Source of the DNA: Ilyonectria destructans
Lineage: Eukaryota; Ascomycota; Sordariomycetes; Hypocreales; Nectriaceae
DNA length: 64,000 nt
NCBI GenBank assembly: GCA_020740775.1
Contig: JAHEWK010000011.1
Coordinates: 2,356,001-2,420,000 of the forward strand
Direction: 5' to 3'
The position numbers and the translations under genes were made by a program. The notes below the pieces were generated by a model. That model saw only the letters and a list, made by a program, of their open reading frames with translations. It ran no database searches and was not told the DNA's origin. This document shows positions 33,488 through 43,494 of the stretch, piece after piece (positions within the stretch are counted from its first letter, which is position 1; each line of letters starts with the position of its first letter).

Positions 33488-35989
33488 GATTGCGGTTTGT
33501 GTGTTGTTTCCAAGCGGGAGTCGGCCAGCGACAGCACTAAGAATGCGAGATGAAAAGGATCGAGGATCGAAGGGCGGCGTTCGATGGACGTCGTCGTCGT
33601 AAGCTGGCGATCGAGTTGCTCGGTCGTCGATTGTCAAATCCAGGAATCCCAATTACACCCAGTACATTAAGGTCCGGTAGAAGGCGAAAAGAAAATTAAT
33701 GTAAAGAGTGATCTGAGCCAGCAGGAAAACGAAGCGAAAGCGATGGTTGGGCGATCAACCGAAGTGAGGCTCTTCTGACTCGTCGCAACAACAGCGAAGA
33801 AGAGGAGGGGACGAGGCGGATGAGCGGGGCGAAGGCAGGTTCATAAATCAGATGAAAGGTCGAGGAACCAGGGGTACAAGGGGTACAAGGGGTACCAGGT
33901 CGTTGCTCAGGACGATTGGCGACAGCGATGATGTCAAATGGCCCGAAAGCGAGACGCGATGCGGTGCGCAGTGACGCCCAGGACGGTGGTGATGGGCTCG
34001 GCTCCGGCCGGGAGCTGGCGCATGAAACCCGAGTATGGCGCTGCGCAAGGAGGAGGCTGTAGTGGAGGTTGTAGTGGAGGCTGCTGTGGCGGCCGACGTG
34101 CCGGAGGTGGGGACGGGGCGAGCGCAGGCCGGGACCTTTTGAGGTTGCTAAACGGGCGATCAGACGTAGCAGAAGTAGCACAAGTCCAGCGATGCACAAG
34201 TGCGCGTATCAAGATGGTAGGCGAGGGGGTTAGGCTGGGAGCGAGGTGAGACGTAGGGCGTGAGAGGCGCCGGGCGGTGGTGTTTCGCGGGGTAGTAGTG
34301 GCCAAGCTAAGCCAGCGGTGGGCGAGGAATTATTGTCTCGGACGAGAGAGGCGTTGATGAAGGAGAAATGGGAGAAAGAAGAAGAAAAAAAAGAGATACC
34401 CGGGAGATGTGCGTCTCTTCTTGTCTGGGTCGGACAGTCGGCATCATGGCAACGTGCAACTAAACTGCCCATGGCCCACGACGCTGCTTGTGCTGGTGCT
34501 TCTCTGGTGCATGGCCGTAGTGAGTGAAATGGGATGCATGCCATCGTCGGCGCCTATTAGAGCCATGACCATGGGCTTCTGCGCGCTCTGACTGGCCGTG
34601 TATATTTGGAAACACCGGGCGCGCCACCACTCAGGGCCGTCCAGCACAGGTTAGCACTAGTTAGCACTGGTTGGGCCCCCTGACGTTGGCCTGGGCAGCT
34701 CCTCCTGGGCGCTTAGAGGGGACGCTGCAGCCAACGACAGCGCTTCTCGGCGGGGGCATGTGTTAGTGGCCCCAACCTCTTCGCGGCCCCCTCCAACTCG
34801 GAGCGCTGTAGCGGGATGCGGGTGCTGTGGGACCTTGGCGGATGCACTGTGACGGCGCTAGCGGGGGTGCAACCACCAAACCTGCGGACGTCCTGGACGT
34901 GGAACGCGCAGGGTGCGGTGCGGCTTGTGCAAGTTGCCAGCAGCCGACGCCTCAATAATGCGAAAATACCCTCTTTCGTGGTCCATGGGCCCTGGCAGCT
35001 TCACCGTCCGCATGGTTCTGTGTAGTGCGTAGAGTGCATCTTCGCATGGAGGCGAGTCCACTTGCCCCTCGCTTCGGGACTAGCCACTCCTCAGATCGGG
35101 AGACTAACTCTCCAAATGGCATGAGCTTAAATGCGTTCCGTCGCTCATCCGAAGTTCCGGTGTGACGGGCTGTGACGACAAACCTCCAGGGTGGGTGGCC
35201 CTGCGCTGACTGCGGACCTGGAAACCTGCCTCATCGACGCAAGCAGCACCAACCTTAACCGCCCAGATCCGATAGTAGGAGCATGGCACCGAGTCTGCGC
35301 TGCAAGTGACGGATGCGCACAATCGGATGACAGTCGTTCGATTAGCGGCCCCTGCCCATGCTGCGCTTCCACACCCTCACAGCCCTCACAGCCCTCACAG
35401 CCCTCACAGCCCAGGACTGCCCTCTGACATCTCTTGTCACCGTTCCAGATTACCGGACGATGCATGCCGATCACCAGGCACTAGAAAACCGGTCAGCATC
35501 AGCGCCAGTTTCGTCTGTACTCATTGGTCCCCGAGTCAGTCCCCTGCTGTGCCTTGACTTACCCCGTGAGCAGCACAAAGAGGAGCTGTGCCGATCACCT
35601 GCATGGCCCGACGCTTCGGAGACCGGCCACTAACTTGACCCTTCAAACGAAGCACGGTCAAGTGTCACACACCGGTGCCGGTATGGGGATTAGTAAATAT
35701 GCCAGACAACGGAATAAACTCGAGACGACTTCACAATGCTAAGTATTGACTAGTCATCACGCTTGACGAGTTTGGTGCTTCTCCGTCTCACTTACCCTAC
35801 GCCCCGCGCTCAGACAACACTGTCACACTCTGTCGATCGCCAACGTAGGAGGTGTAAGAATTACCAAAACAATATGACTACACCGCCATGTAAACCGCAG
35901 TGAATCCGGAAAAACAGAAATTGTTGAGATTCATACTAGGACATGATGCGTCTAGGAAGTAATGGTCAAACCTCCTTATCCCAACCCTC
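33488..35989. other. 2.5-kb non-coding region upstream of noxA
   Basis: The first kilobase is probably the noxA promoter and leader. A 9-bp unit (GGGGTACAA) repeats about 2.7 times at 33871-33895. Overlapping GC-rich open frames on both strands look like chance. Beyond 34.5 kb the sequence holds no recognised gene; it marks the edge of the second accessory stretch. Confidence 0.4.
35374..35409. repeat. Minisatellite, four copies of CCCTCACAG
   Basis: Four exact head-to-tail copies of a 9-bp unit. It is a simple tandem repeat in non-coding sequence, with no spacers. Confidence 0.9.
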
Positions 35990-37533
35990 TCACTGACTAA
36001 TGTCAAAGCTCTTGACAGTAACCGAGCCCCCAAGCTCAGAAGTCGCAAAATTAAACACCCCATATCGATAGCCCATGAAGAAAAGATATTCGTTGGATTG
36101 GACATGGGCCTCGCCAAAATCGACAAACTCAGTTCCATCAGTGCTGCAAGAAAAGTGTCCTTCCTTATTCTCGCCAGGCGTGATGTCAACTTGAAGGCGC
36201 AACCAAATGGAGCCCCAGATATCTCCTGGCTGGCGATTTCCGTCCCATTGTAAAAAGTGGTCCATCCGTCGGTTAGATCCATCGCGATATTGTTCACCAT
36301 CGAGATTGTTGTGCGGTCCCCAGTCTTGGCGATCCCAATCCACCCAGCTTCAAAGCGAAACAGGGCGAGGCCCGCACGGTCTCCATCAGCCATCCCCGAG
36401 TAGTCGATCTAGACGGTGACAGTGGATTGAGGTCCCAAGATGCGGTGGGACAGCGTGTTTCGGGCCCTGAAGAAGTCGTCTGTGACGGTTGCGGTCTTCA
36501 ACTTCAACCCACTGTCAAGAGACTAGGCAGTGTTGTCAGGGTTGTGATTCCATTCGTATTGAGGGCCACGTCTCAAAGTAGTCTGTGCAAGCGATCGACT
36601 TGACTGGGTGAGGCGGCAAGGGATACGGATAATTGGCTTGCTACTCGTTGTTGACAAGCGCGACATGAGGCTAGCCGTCCTCGTCCCAAGAAACGGGAGC
36701 AAGAACCGGAATTCTGCCACCGGGGAAAGCGTCGACGGAAGCAATGTAATGTCAGTCACCAGCCGGGGTCGTCACAAGACCATCCTGATGAGGCTCACCT
36801 GCTCCCGCAACGGGATAGCCACTAGTATCCGAGACTTGTCGATATTCGTACGGGCCGAACGGGCCTTCAGTCGACTTCAAGACATACTGGTCCGGGACGG
36901 GTTTCACCAGCCAGATGTGGCAGACGCCGTCCCTCTTGTAGAACTGGGACCCTTCGATGTATCCAATATCCTCAGGAGACTCCCAGACAACCTGATCACG
37001 GACTTCGCCGAGGCTATCAGGGGTCAACTGCGCCACAGAGATGTTAGTAGCGCCATGGGCGACGTACATGTGTCGTCATCGTTGATGAGCAGGCCGGCGT
37101 CGTAGTAGCAAGTCTCAAGAACTGAGGACTTGCTCCATGGACCTTCTGCAGATGGAGCGGTGTAGATGTACGTCTTCCAGTCGCCAACAATACAGCCACC
37201 CCAGTAAAACGTGTCTATGCTCTTGCGATAGTTGAAGTAGGAGGTGTAGATTCCTTGATTATACTACTTGCTACCGATCAGGTTGTACGAGTCGGGGGGA
37301 TCAAAGTCAAGCGAAGACACAGAATGAGAGACCTATTCCCAGTTGACCAAGTCGTAAGAACGAAAGACTGGGGCGCCGGGGGAGAAATGCATAGTGGACG
37401 CCGAGTAATAGTAGACATCGTCGACTCTGATGATATCAGCGTCGGCAAGATCTTGTCACAGTACAGGGTTGGTGAATAGTTCTTGGGCGGCTGATCCGGA
37501 GACCAGGGCAAGGAGGAAGGCAAGGCTCTTCAT
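35990..37533 (-). pseudogene. GH43 beta-xylosidase-type glycosidase, inactivated by many stops
   Basis: The ancestral gene encoded a secreted GH43 enzyme of about 510 residues. It has a signal peptide (MKSLAFLLALVSGSAAQ), the blade DADIIRVDDVYYYSASTMHF with the catalytic-base Asp region, a middle PxGDW-HY-like segment, GGRIPVLAPVSWDEDG, EWNHNPDN, and a C-terminal beta-sandwich (GLALFRFEAGWIGI, SIWLRLQVDITPGE). It carries at least eight in-frame stops, at 37456-37458, 37333-37335, 37264-37266, 36752-36754, 36671-36673, 36641-36643, 36523-36525 and 36409-36411. There are frameshifts near 37068, 36572 and 36222. Five of the stops replace expected Trp codons (TGG to TAG or TGA), and another fits CAG to TAG; all are G:C to A:T. 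This matches RIP or simple decay. It cannot yield an enzyme. Confidence 0.85.
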
Positions 37534-37984
37534 GATTGCTAATGAGTTGAATGATGATGTCGAAAAATATCCGTTCCTCGTCAGATCCAAAGCCCTTTAT
37601 ACTTGGCCTTGAAGCAATACCTTGGCGTGTTGTCAAGACTCAATAGTCATGAACTACATGAGATCTTAGCTTAAACTTAACCGCTGTTATCCTCCCAGGA
37701 AATGCAGCCCTCAAGCCCCATTGCTTATACATCCGCACGAATGGTTTCCAGCCGGCTAGAGTTGCGTCTGACGACTTACACGAATTTGACTCTGTCACGG
37801 CGCATGTGTAATTCAGCCGGAATCAGGACGTGGCCTGCGCTTCCTATTCCGGTGCTCATCGCGAGTTTGGGGTCGTCCCCCACATCATCCCCGGGTTTTC
37901 ACCCTACAGTCGACATGGCGTCATTTTCAATCCTGGGGGCTTAAAGATGCGGACCAACTACAGTGGGCGTGTAAAGTTCCAACA
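37534..37984. other. Non-coding flank of the GH43 pseudogene
   Basis: This holds the former promoter of the dead GH43 gene. No gene or repeat is recognised. Confidence 0.35.
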
Positions 37985-38215
37985 ATATGCCTAATTTACA
38001 CTAAAAGGATTAACTTTTAAAGTATAATAAAAGCTTATTTAATAAGAGAATTTATAAATTATAAATATAAGTAATTAAATAAAAATCTTACTATTTATAA
38101 ATTTAATAAGATTTATATAAACTTAATATAAGATTTCTTAAATAAAATAGTATAGTAAAATAACTACTACAGTTAGTAATTTTAAAGTTATTAGAACTTT
38201 TACATGTAACTGTAG
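37985..38215. other. Extremely AT-rich block, likely RIP-mutated repeat remnant
   Basis: About 230 bp made almost only of A and T with many TA steps, sharply bounded by normal GC sequence. It has no ORF, TIR or visible tandem unit. Such blocks in ascomycete genomes are usually transposon remains after repeat-induced point mutation. The type of element is not identifiable. Confidence 0.55.
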
Positions 38216-38735
38216 AATATCTGAGGAATCCTTCAGCGCCTAGGTTCGTCCCCCGACGGATAAGAAGCCCATGTCGCCACGCGATATTCGGCAATTCGCC
38301 TTCGGTTGCTCCCGCTATTGCCGCGACGTAGGCACCTTGGCTCTTCCTGGCTGCACGTTTGGTCCCCCTGCTTGAACGTATCGGCACTCTCAAATGGGAG
38401 ATGCAATTAGTTTCCAACATTCTGTGAACATCATGGAACATCTCGCGACATATACCAGAAACTTTGTTCTCGTAGAGGACTCTACTCAGTCAAGGATGTT
38501 GTCGGATACGTGCACACGAGACCCCGGATGGGTAACGGAGTCTGGAAATATCCGCCTTTCGAATTTAAAGCCCTGCCTGCTGTTTGCCTGCACCGTACGA
38601 TTTCGTTGCCTGAATTTTACACTGATACATAACTTGAGGCATTAAGCTCCACTAAGCTCCAGAGTGCTTGGGTACTTGCAGCAATTTGCTCGTGGGCTGG
38701 GCGGATCCGCAGTGATATGCCACGGCCAACGAGGA

Positions 38736-39344
38736 TCATCTCCAACCGAATTCCTTGTCGATCCTGCGCATCTCATCCTCCGGAAGCATGACACCTTCCA
38801 GCTGCTCCTCAGCGTTCTTGTGGTCGTCCCGGTCATACAGTCGACGCGACTCGACTCCCTCCGGAAAACTCGCTTGGTGAAGTTTGTGGAAAACTGCAGG
38901 AGTTCGGATCCTCTCTGCGTCCCAGAAAACATATCCGAATTCTCGCAAAAAATACTCCATTCTAGTGAAGAGGCCAATTTTCAAATATATGTCCTGGGTT
39001 GAAGGTTTGAAAAGGTAGTAACCCAAGTTGCCGCATGACTGGTCATCCTCGCGACTGCCTTCCGGCTGGATGGTCTCGGGTCCTGAGTATGGTGAATAGG
39101 ATAGAGCCTCTGGGAGGAAATCGCCGAAAAGGAGTTGGCAGCCCCGGACCAGCTCTGCACGACCGGCCTTGTCAGTGCTGACTGATTGATGTATGAAATC
39201 GAAGCCACCGGAGCTCATGTAGCTCATATGATTCGCATAGCGATACTTGCAATCATCGCCGTACATCCACAAGTCTGTTAGGCCCGAACAGTCGAAATGG
39301 CATAAGCAGCCTTCGTCTGTATCTTCGCCTGTGTCTTCGCTCAT
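38736..39344 (-). CDS. Orphan 202-residue protein, unknown
   Basis: A single frame with a good ATG encodes an acidic N-terminus (MSEDTGEDTDEG) with a CLCHFDC cysteine cluster. Aromatic-rich, globular-looking sequence follows (for example DIYLKIGLFTRMEYFLREFG and VFWDAERIRTPAVFHKLHQA), then a charged C-terminus. No family is recognised. The start lies only about 85 bp from the border of the rearranged duplicated sequence at 39.43 kb, so the gene may be truncated or newly formed at that junction. The length and composition favour a real or recently real gene over chance. Confidence 0.4.
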   Translation of the reverse strand: MSEDTGEDTDEGCLCHFDCSGLTDLWMYGDDCKYRYANHMSYMSSGGFDFIHQSVSTDKAGRAELVRGCQLLFGDFLPEALSYSPYSGPETIQPEGSREDDQSCGNLGYYLFKPSTQDIYLKIGLFTRMEYFLREFGYVFWDAERIRTPAVFHKLHQASFPEGVESRRLYDRDDHKNAEEQLEGVMLPEDEMRRIDKEFGWR

Positions 39345-39429
39345 TGACCCGCCTGGTGGTAGGCGTACACCGGGGCGGCGAGGACTGCCTCCACAACCTG
39401 TTCTTCAACTTCGTCGAAGGCGTCTGTCC

Positions 39430-39897
39430 CAATGTCGACCCAGCTGCTTTGCTGCTGGCACCTTTCCCGTCGTTGCGTATCCGAATGACACGATGACGCT
39501 GGCGGTTACTTCGACCATATCGATAGCCCTTCAGTTTAAAGTTGAAAGCAACTCCGCAGTCTGGGTTGCTTATTGTAGACGATACAGGAAGGCGAGAGGT
39601 GAGATCGGGCAGAGGAATACTATATTAAGTCGTTAGTGTTGTAGCATTAAATATTAAGGCAATCCATTTACCGATTGTCGAGAGCCAACGCGACAGCGAT
39701 AACAACCTGGATCGTATAGGGTGCGTGAAGTGGTGAGATGAGAGAAGGAAGACTCTGTCGGGAATGGCGATGCCGATTATGGAGAATGAGCGTGAAGGTG
39801 AGCCCTGACCTTCCATATGAGCATAGAGCTTACAGAAGGTCTTAATGAACGAGATGTACGATGCTTCTTCCATAACAGGGTCGGGCAGCTCCCCTTT
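39430..39897 (-). repeat. Rearranged copy of parts of the 17-19 kb unknown gene
   Basis: On the - strand three blocks match the 17-19 kb locus in scrambled order. Block 39812-39897 matches about 18484-18568 (the MEEASYISFIKTFCKLYAHM coding region). It joins directly to block 39730-39805, which matches about 17395-17468. After about 165 bp with no counterpart comes block 39430-39560, matching about 17476-17610 (the GRSNRQRHRVIRIRNDGKGA region). Most bases agree, with scattered substitutions. The 165-bp insert contains GTAAAT and TATAG, which could be a spliceable intron absent from the other copy. No complete gene remains here. Confidence 0.75.
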
Positions 39898-41141
39898 GCT
39901 AATTGGGAAGATCTGATGACTATTGGTGATTGCAATGTCGTTTCTCGTTTGGCCGGCCGGGTTTTATTGTTTATTATAGCTGTTGTAATGATAATACCAA
40001 CCGCCGCAGCATGGTGCTCAGCTCAGCAGTATCGGAAGTGTCGCTCAGCCCAGCGCTGAGGCTCCGCTGGCGAGTCTCGCGCCGACGGTTCGCGCGCTCA
40101 ACGCGATCGGCACGATTGAAGACAGCGGCGGCAGAGACTACAGGAGGAGGCTAATAGACCCAGGAGTCAGCGGGAACAAGGGACAAGAAGGAGATAGAGA
40201 CACATACCGCAGGTCCGGCCGTACGCTCCTAGGCACGGGTGCGGGCCACGAGCGCGGTAGAGTCGAGGAAGATATATCGAAGCTATAGTATAAGTACAAG
40301 CAAGGGAGAGGTACTGAAGTTTATAATCCTTAGCCTGGGGAGTATGAGCAAGGAATAATATAGATAATGAAGGAATATATCTCAAGTCCAGTAGAAGAAG
40401 AAGTGATAAGAGGCCGGGGAAAGTCAGTATTAAGAATATAGAAACTTAAGTAAGAGAGCAGGGAAACTTACTATATAGATGTTACTGAATTTAAAAGAGA
40501 AAGAAGAACGAAAGAGAAAGACAAGTATAAAAGAGAAAAAGAAGTCTTAAGTAGGCTGAGATAAAAGGCAGCTGGCCTCAGGCAAAACAAACACCAACAG
40601 TAATTCACCTCCAATCCAGGCATATAATACACAGATTAGAGGCAATCAAATAACAGCCCGATTGCGGGAATAAGACAGCAATCAGATCGATTAAGCGACG
40701 ACAAAGGTCCAAGGGCGGCGCACCAGGCCACCGGCCTTGTACCTCGGGACCCCAAGCTCAATATAGAGGCCAGCTTTACTAAAGAACCAGTGCATACTAG
40801 TCACACTTGGAAAAAACCATCCACAAACACACCAATAACGAAGCGCATCGCACGCAACCTCAACAACCCCAGAGGAGGGCCGGACCGCCCGAGGGCACGA
40901 TGACTACCAATACAGTCAGCCTTGGACCAGGCAGGCAAAGTCGACAGACGAGACCAATATGAAGAGAAAGCAAACCGCAAGAGCAGTGAACATAGATATA
41001 GAGGGTAGAGGTTTTTCCTATTAAGGCTTTTTCCTAGACTAGTAGGCGGGAGATACTATAGCCATAAGATCACTGGTAGTCCAATTTACCTGCCAACTAC
41101 TGGACTCCTACCTCGGGGTTTATTCATCCACCCAAATGTCT
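39898..41141. other. Gene-poor, partly purine-rich stretch; origin unknown
   Basis: From about 40290 to 40560 the + strand is dominated by A and G with few C, unlike coding or ordinary intergenic sequence around it. No TIR, LTR pair or convincing ORF was found by eye. Transposon debris is likely but not shown. Confidence 0.35.
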
Positions 41142-42850
41142 TCATCGGGACAATTCTACGTGCACCCCAGCCGCTTTCTCACCACCCAATTCCATTCCCC
41201 TTTCCTTCATGTCTGCCGCAGCTACCTCGCCGACATCAATGGCATCATCGCCGTCGAAATACTTGGCGATTTCCTCCATCGGGGTATACCGGGTCTCAAT
41301 CACGAAGAAGTAGATGATGAACACTTCAAGCCCGAGGAACACGCAGTACACAATGTAATACTTCCATGCAATAGCGTCGAGGGCAATGGCGTTGATGTAC
41401 TGGTTGAAGAACAATGCAGCAGTCACGCAGAAATTCAACCACGTGAATCCCTTTGCTCTGAGACCGTATGGGAGGATCTCAGTGGTGTAGTTCGTCATTA
41501 CTCCGGACCTTAATTTGATCGCATTAGTTAGGGGGACAAATGAACTCAGATGCGAAATCCACTTACTTGATATCATAGAACACGCCGTAGAGAAAGGTAA
41601 AGAATACGAAAGAATATCCTAGACCTTTGTTGGGGTCGATCTCATACCTCGCCGAGACAATCGTCCAGAGGTTGAAAACAACACAAGTCCCAATGGTAGA
41701 GACCAAATAAATAGGTCGTCTGCCCAGACGGTCGATAAAAAAGGCGAAGAAGAAGTTGAAGAGGAGCGCCTGCGTCTTCATCCCCGCGTTGATCCCCAGC
41801 TGGGTCTCGGCCTTTGTGATACCAACGCTGTCCATGACATACTTGAGGTAGTACGAAATCAAGCCGTTGCCACTCCACTGGCTAAACAAACCGATGGCGG
41901 TGATCAGTCCGATTCTCCTGCGGTTTCCCTTGGTCTTGAGGAAATCAGTCCAGTTTGTCTGATCCGTCTCTTTGTCCAGTGCAATAGCTGCTCTGATCTC
42001 GGCATATTCGAGTTGAACGAATTCGTCGTCTGTGTCGCCCTCTGCGTGGTACTTGACCATGATTTCCAAGGCCTTTTCGTGCTTGTCTTTGTTGATGAGC
42101 CAACGGGGGCTTTCTGGCATCCACCAAACACCGACGAGAATGACAACAGTACAAATACCCTGCAATAGGCTGGGTAGTCTCCATGACCAGTCACTCTTTA
42201 TAAAATGTTAGCAGAGAAAAGAGATAACCTCACGAAGAGAGTAATACCTTGATCTGGAGAGTGCCATATGTGACCCAGCTCGCAATAAATGCCCCTGAAT
42301 GGTAGGAGGCACCGCTCAACGTGACCAAGACGGCTCGATCTTGAGGATGAGCAATCTCGGCGATGAGTAGTGGAGCAGAACCAAGAACAATTGAATCGCC
42401 GAACCCAATGATTAAGCGGGCAGCGACAAACATGCCGAAGCTTTGGGCCCCTGTTTGCAGGCCGACGGCAAGCAGCATTACGGTACAGCCAACCACCAAG
42501 CCCGACTTTCGACCAAATCGGTCAATCAAGTATGGAACAACGAACAATCCGCAGAGAGAACCAAGACTCATTGAAGCGTTGAACAGACCAAGGATTGGGC
42601 CACGGGGCTCACCGAAGTACTCTTGCCAATAAGAAAGCGTCTGCAAACCGTTCATCATAGATCCGTCAAAGCCATTTGCGGTATTCGTAAGGATGAGAAC
42701 GATGATGTAAGTGTACAGAGTGAGCAAGTTTCGTCTCTTCCACCACGGGACACGAGGGAACTCCCTCCCGGCGAAGAAGAAATGGCCTTTGCGGGGCTTC
42801 ACCGGGACAATCGTCTGGGTCCGCTTCGGAGGTCGAAGTTTGAACCCCAT
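41142..42850 (-). CDS. MFS sugar transporter
   Basis: There are three exons: 42248-42850, 41567-42195 and 41142-41508. The introns, of 52 and 58 bp, are 42196-42247 (GTATTA donor) and 41509-41566 (GTAAGT donor). The 532-residue product has twelve predicted helices and the sugar-porter marks: NGFDGSMMNGLQ in helix 1, DRFGRKSG, the PESPRWL motif before the central loop, RLGRRP, and ETRYTPMEE at the position of PETKGRSLEE. This branch includes fungal lactose, cellobiose and hexose permeases. The GH43 gene 644 bp upstream on the same strand suggests uptake of a pentose or of oligosaccharides released from hemicellulose. The family is firm; the substrate is inference. Confidence 0.9.
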
Positions 42851-43106
42851 GGTGAAGAATATGGTTACGTTGTTGGTCAGATATTTGGTCTCACAGGTGT
42901 ATGATAAACTTTGTTAAAGGCATGGGAAGAGGTCGATTTTTCACCTTGGCGATGCCCTCAACTTAAAGGGACACGGGACGATCCGATTTGGCAATGATGG
43001 TCAGTTCGAGACCACCAACCGGTGTCTCGTTGGTGCGCATATTGACGAGTTCCCGGTAGAAGTCGAATTGAATTCATCCTTTGAATATTGATGCACTCCG
43101 TACTCT

Positions 43107-43187
43107 CCCCGCCCGGGGACCCCACGGGGCGGCCTCAGCAGGATCGGCTCTTGGAATTCAGGTAGCTATCTGCAACTTTTTGGCTAA
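43107..43187 (-). promoter_or_regulatory. Cluster of CreA-like sites and one XlnR/Xyr1-like core before the transporter
   Basis: Within 260-340 bp of the transporter start are CCCCGC (43107-43112), CCGGGG (43113-43118) and CCCCAC (43120-43125). These fit the CreA consensus SYGGRG on one strand or the other. A GGCTAA core (43182-43187) fits the xylanase-regulator motif GGCTAR. This would suit glucose repression and xylan induction. Such short motifs also occur by chance, so their close clustering is the only support. Confidence 0.4.
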
Positions 43188-43494
43188 TATCATCGTGTAA
43201 ATACCCACGCTTGACTCCAATTTGTCGGGTTGAATGTCAAGTGCCGTTGGTCGCCGGGTAAATGGTGATCAAGTCGATAATGCTACGATGCCGGGGCTAA
43301 GTGCGGAGAAAAGGAATCTATTGAATCTCCGTAACATTGCCGGCGTCCAATCGCATGTTTATCGCAGATGAGGGGTATCACAGTGCTGGAACTACTCAAA
43401 CAAAATGGGGAGGCCGAATCACGTATTTTCGCATTGAGATGAGCATACTCGGTTAATGATACGCGGCATTCCGGGATGAATTACATGTGTCTAT

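Noticed and set aside
35374..35409. Regular short repeats as a possible CRISPR array
   Set aside because: The units are 9 bp, directly adjacent with no spacers, in a fungal nuclear genome; it is a minisatellite.
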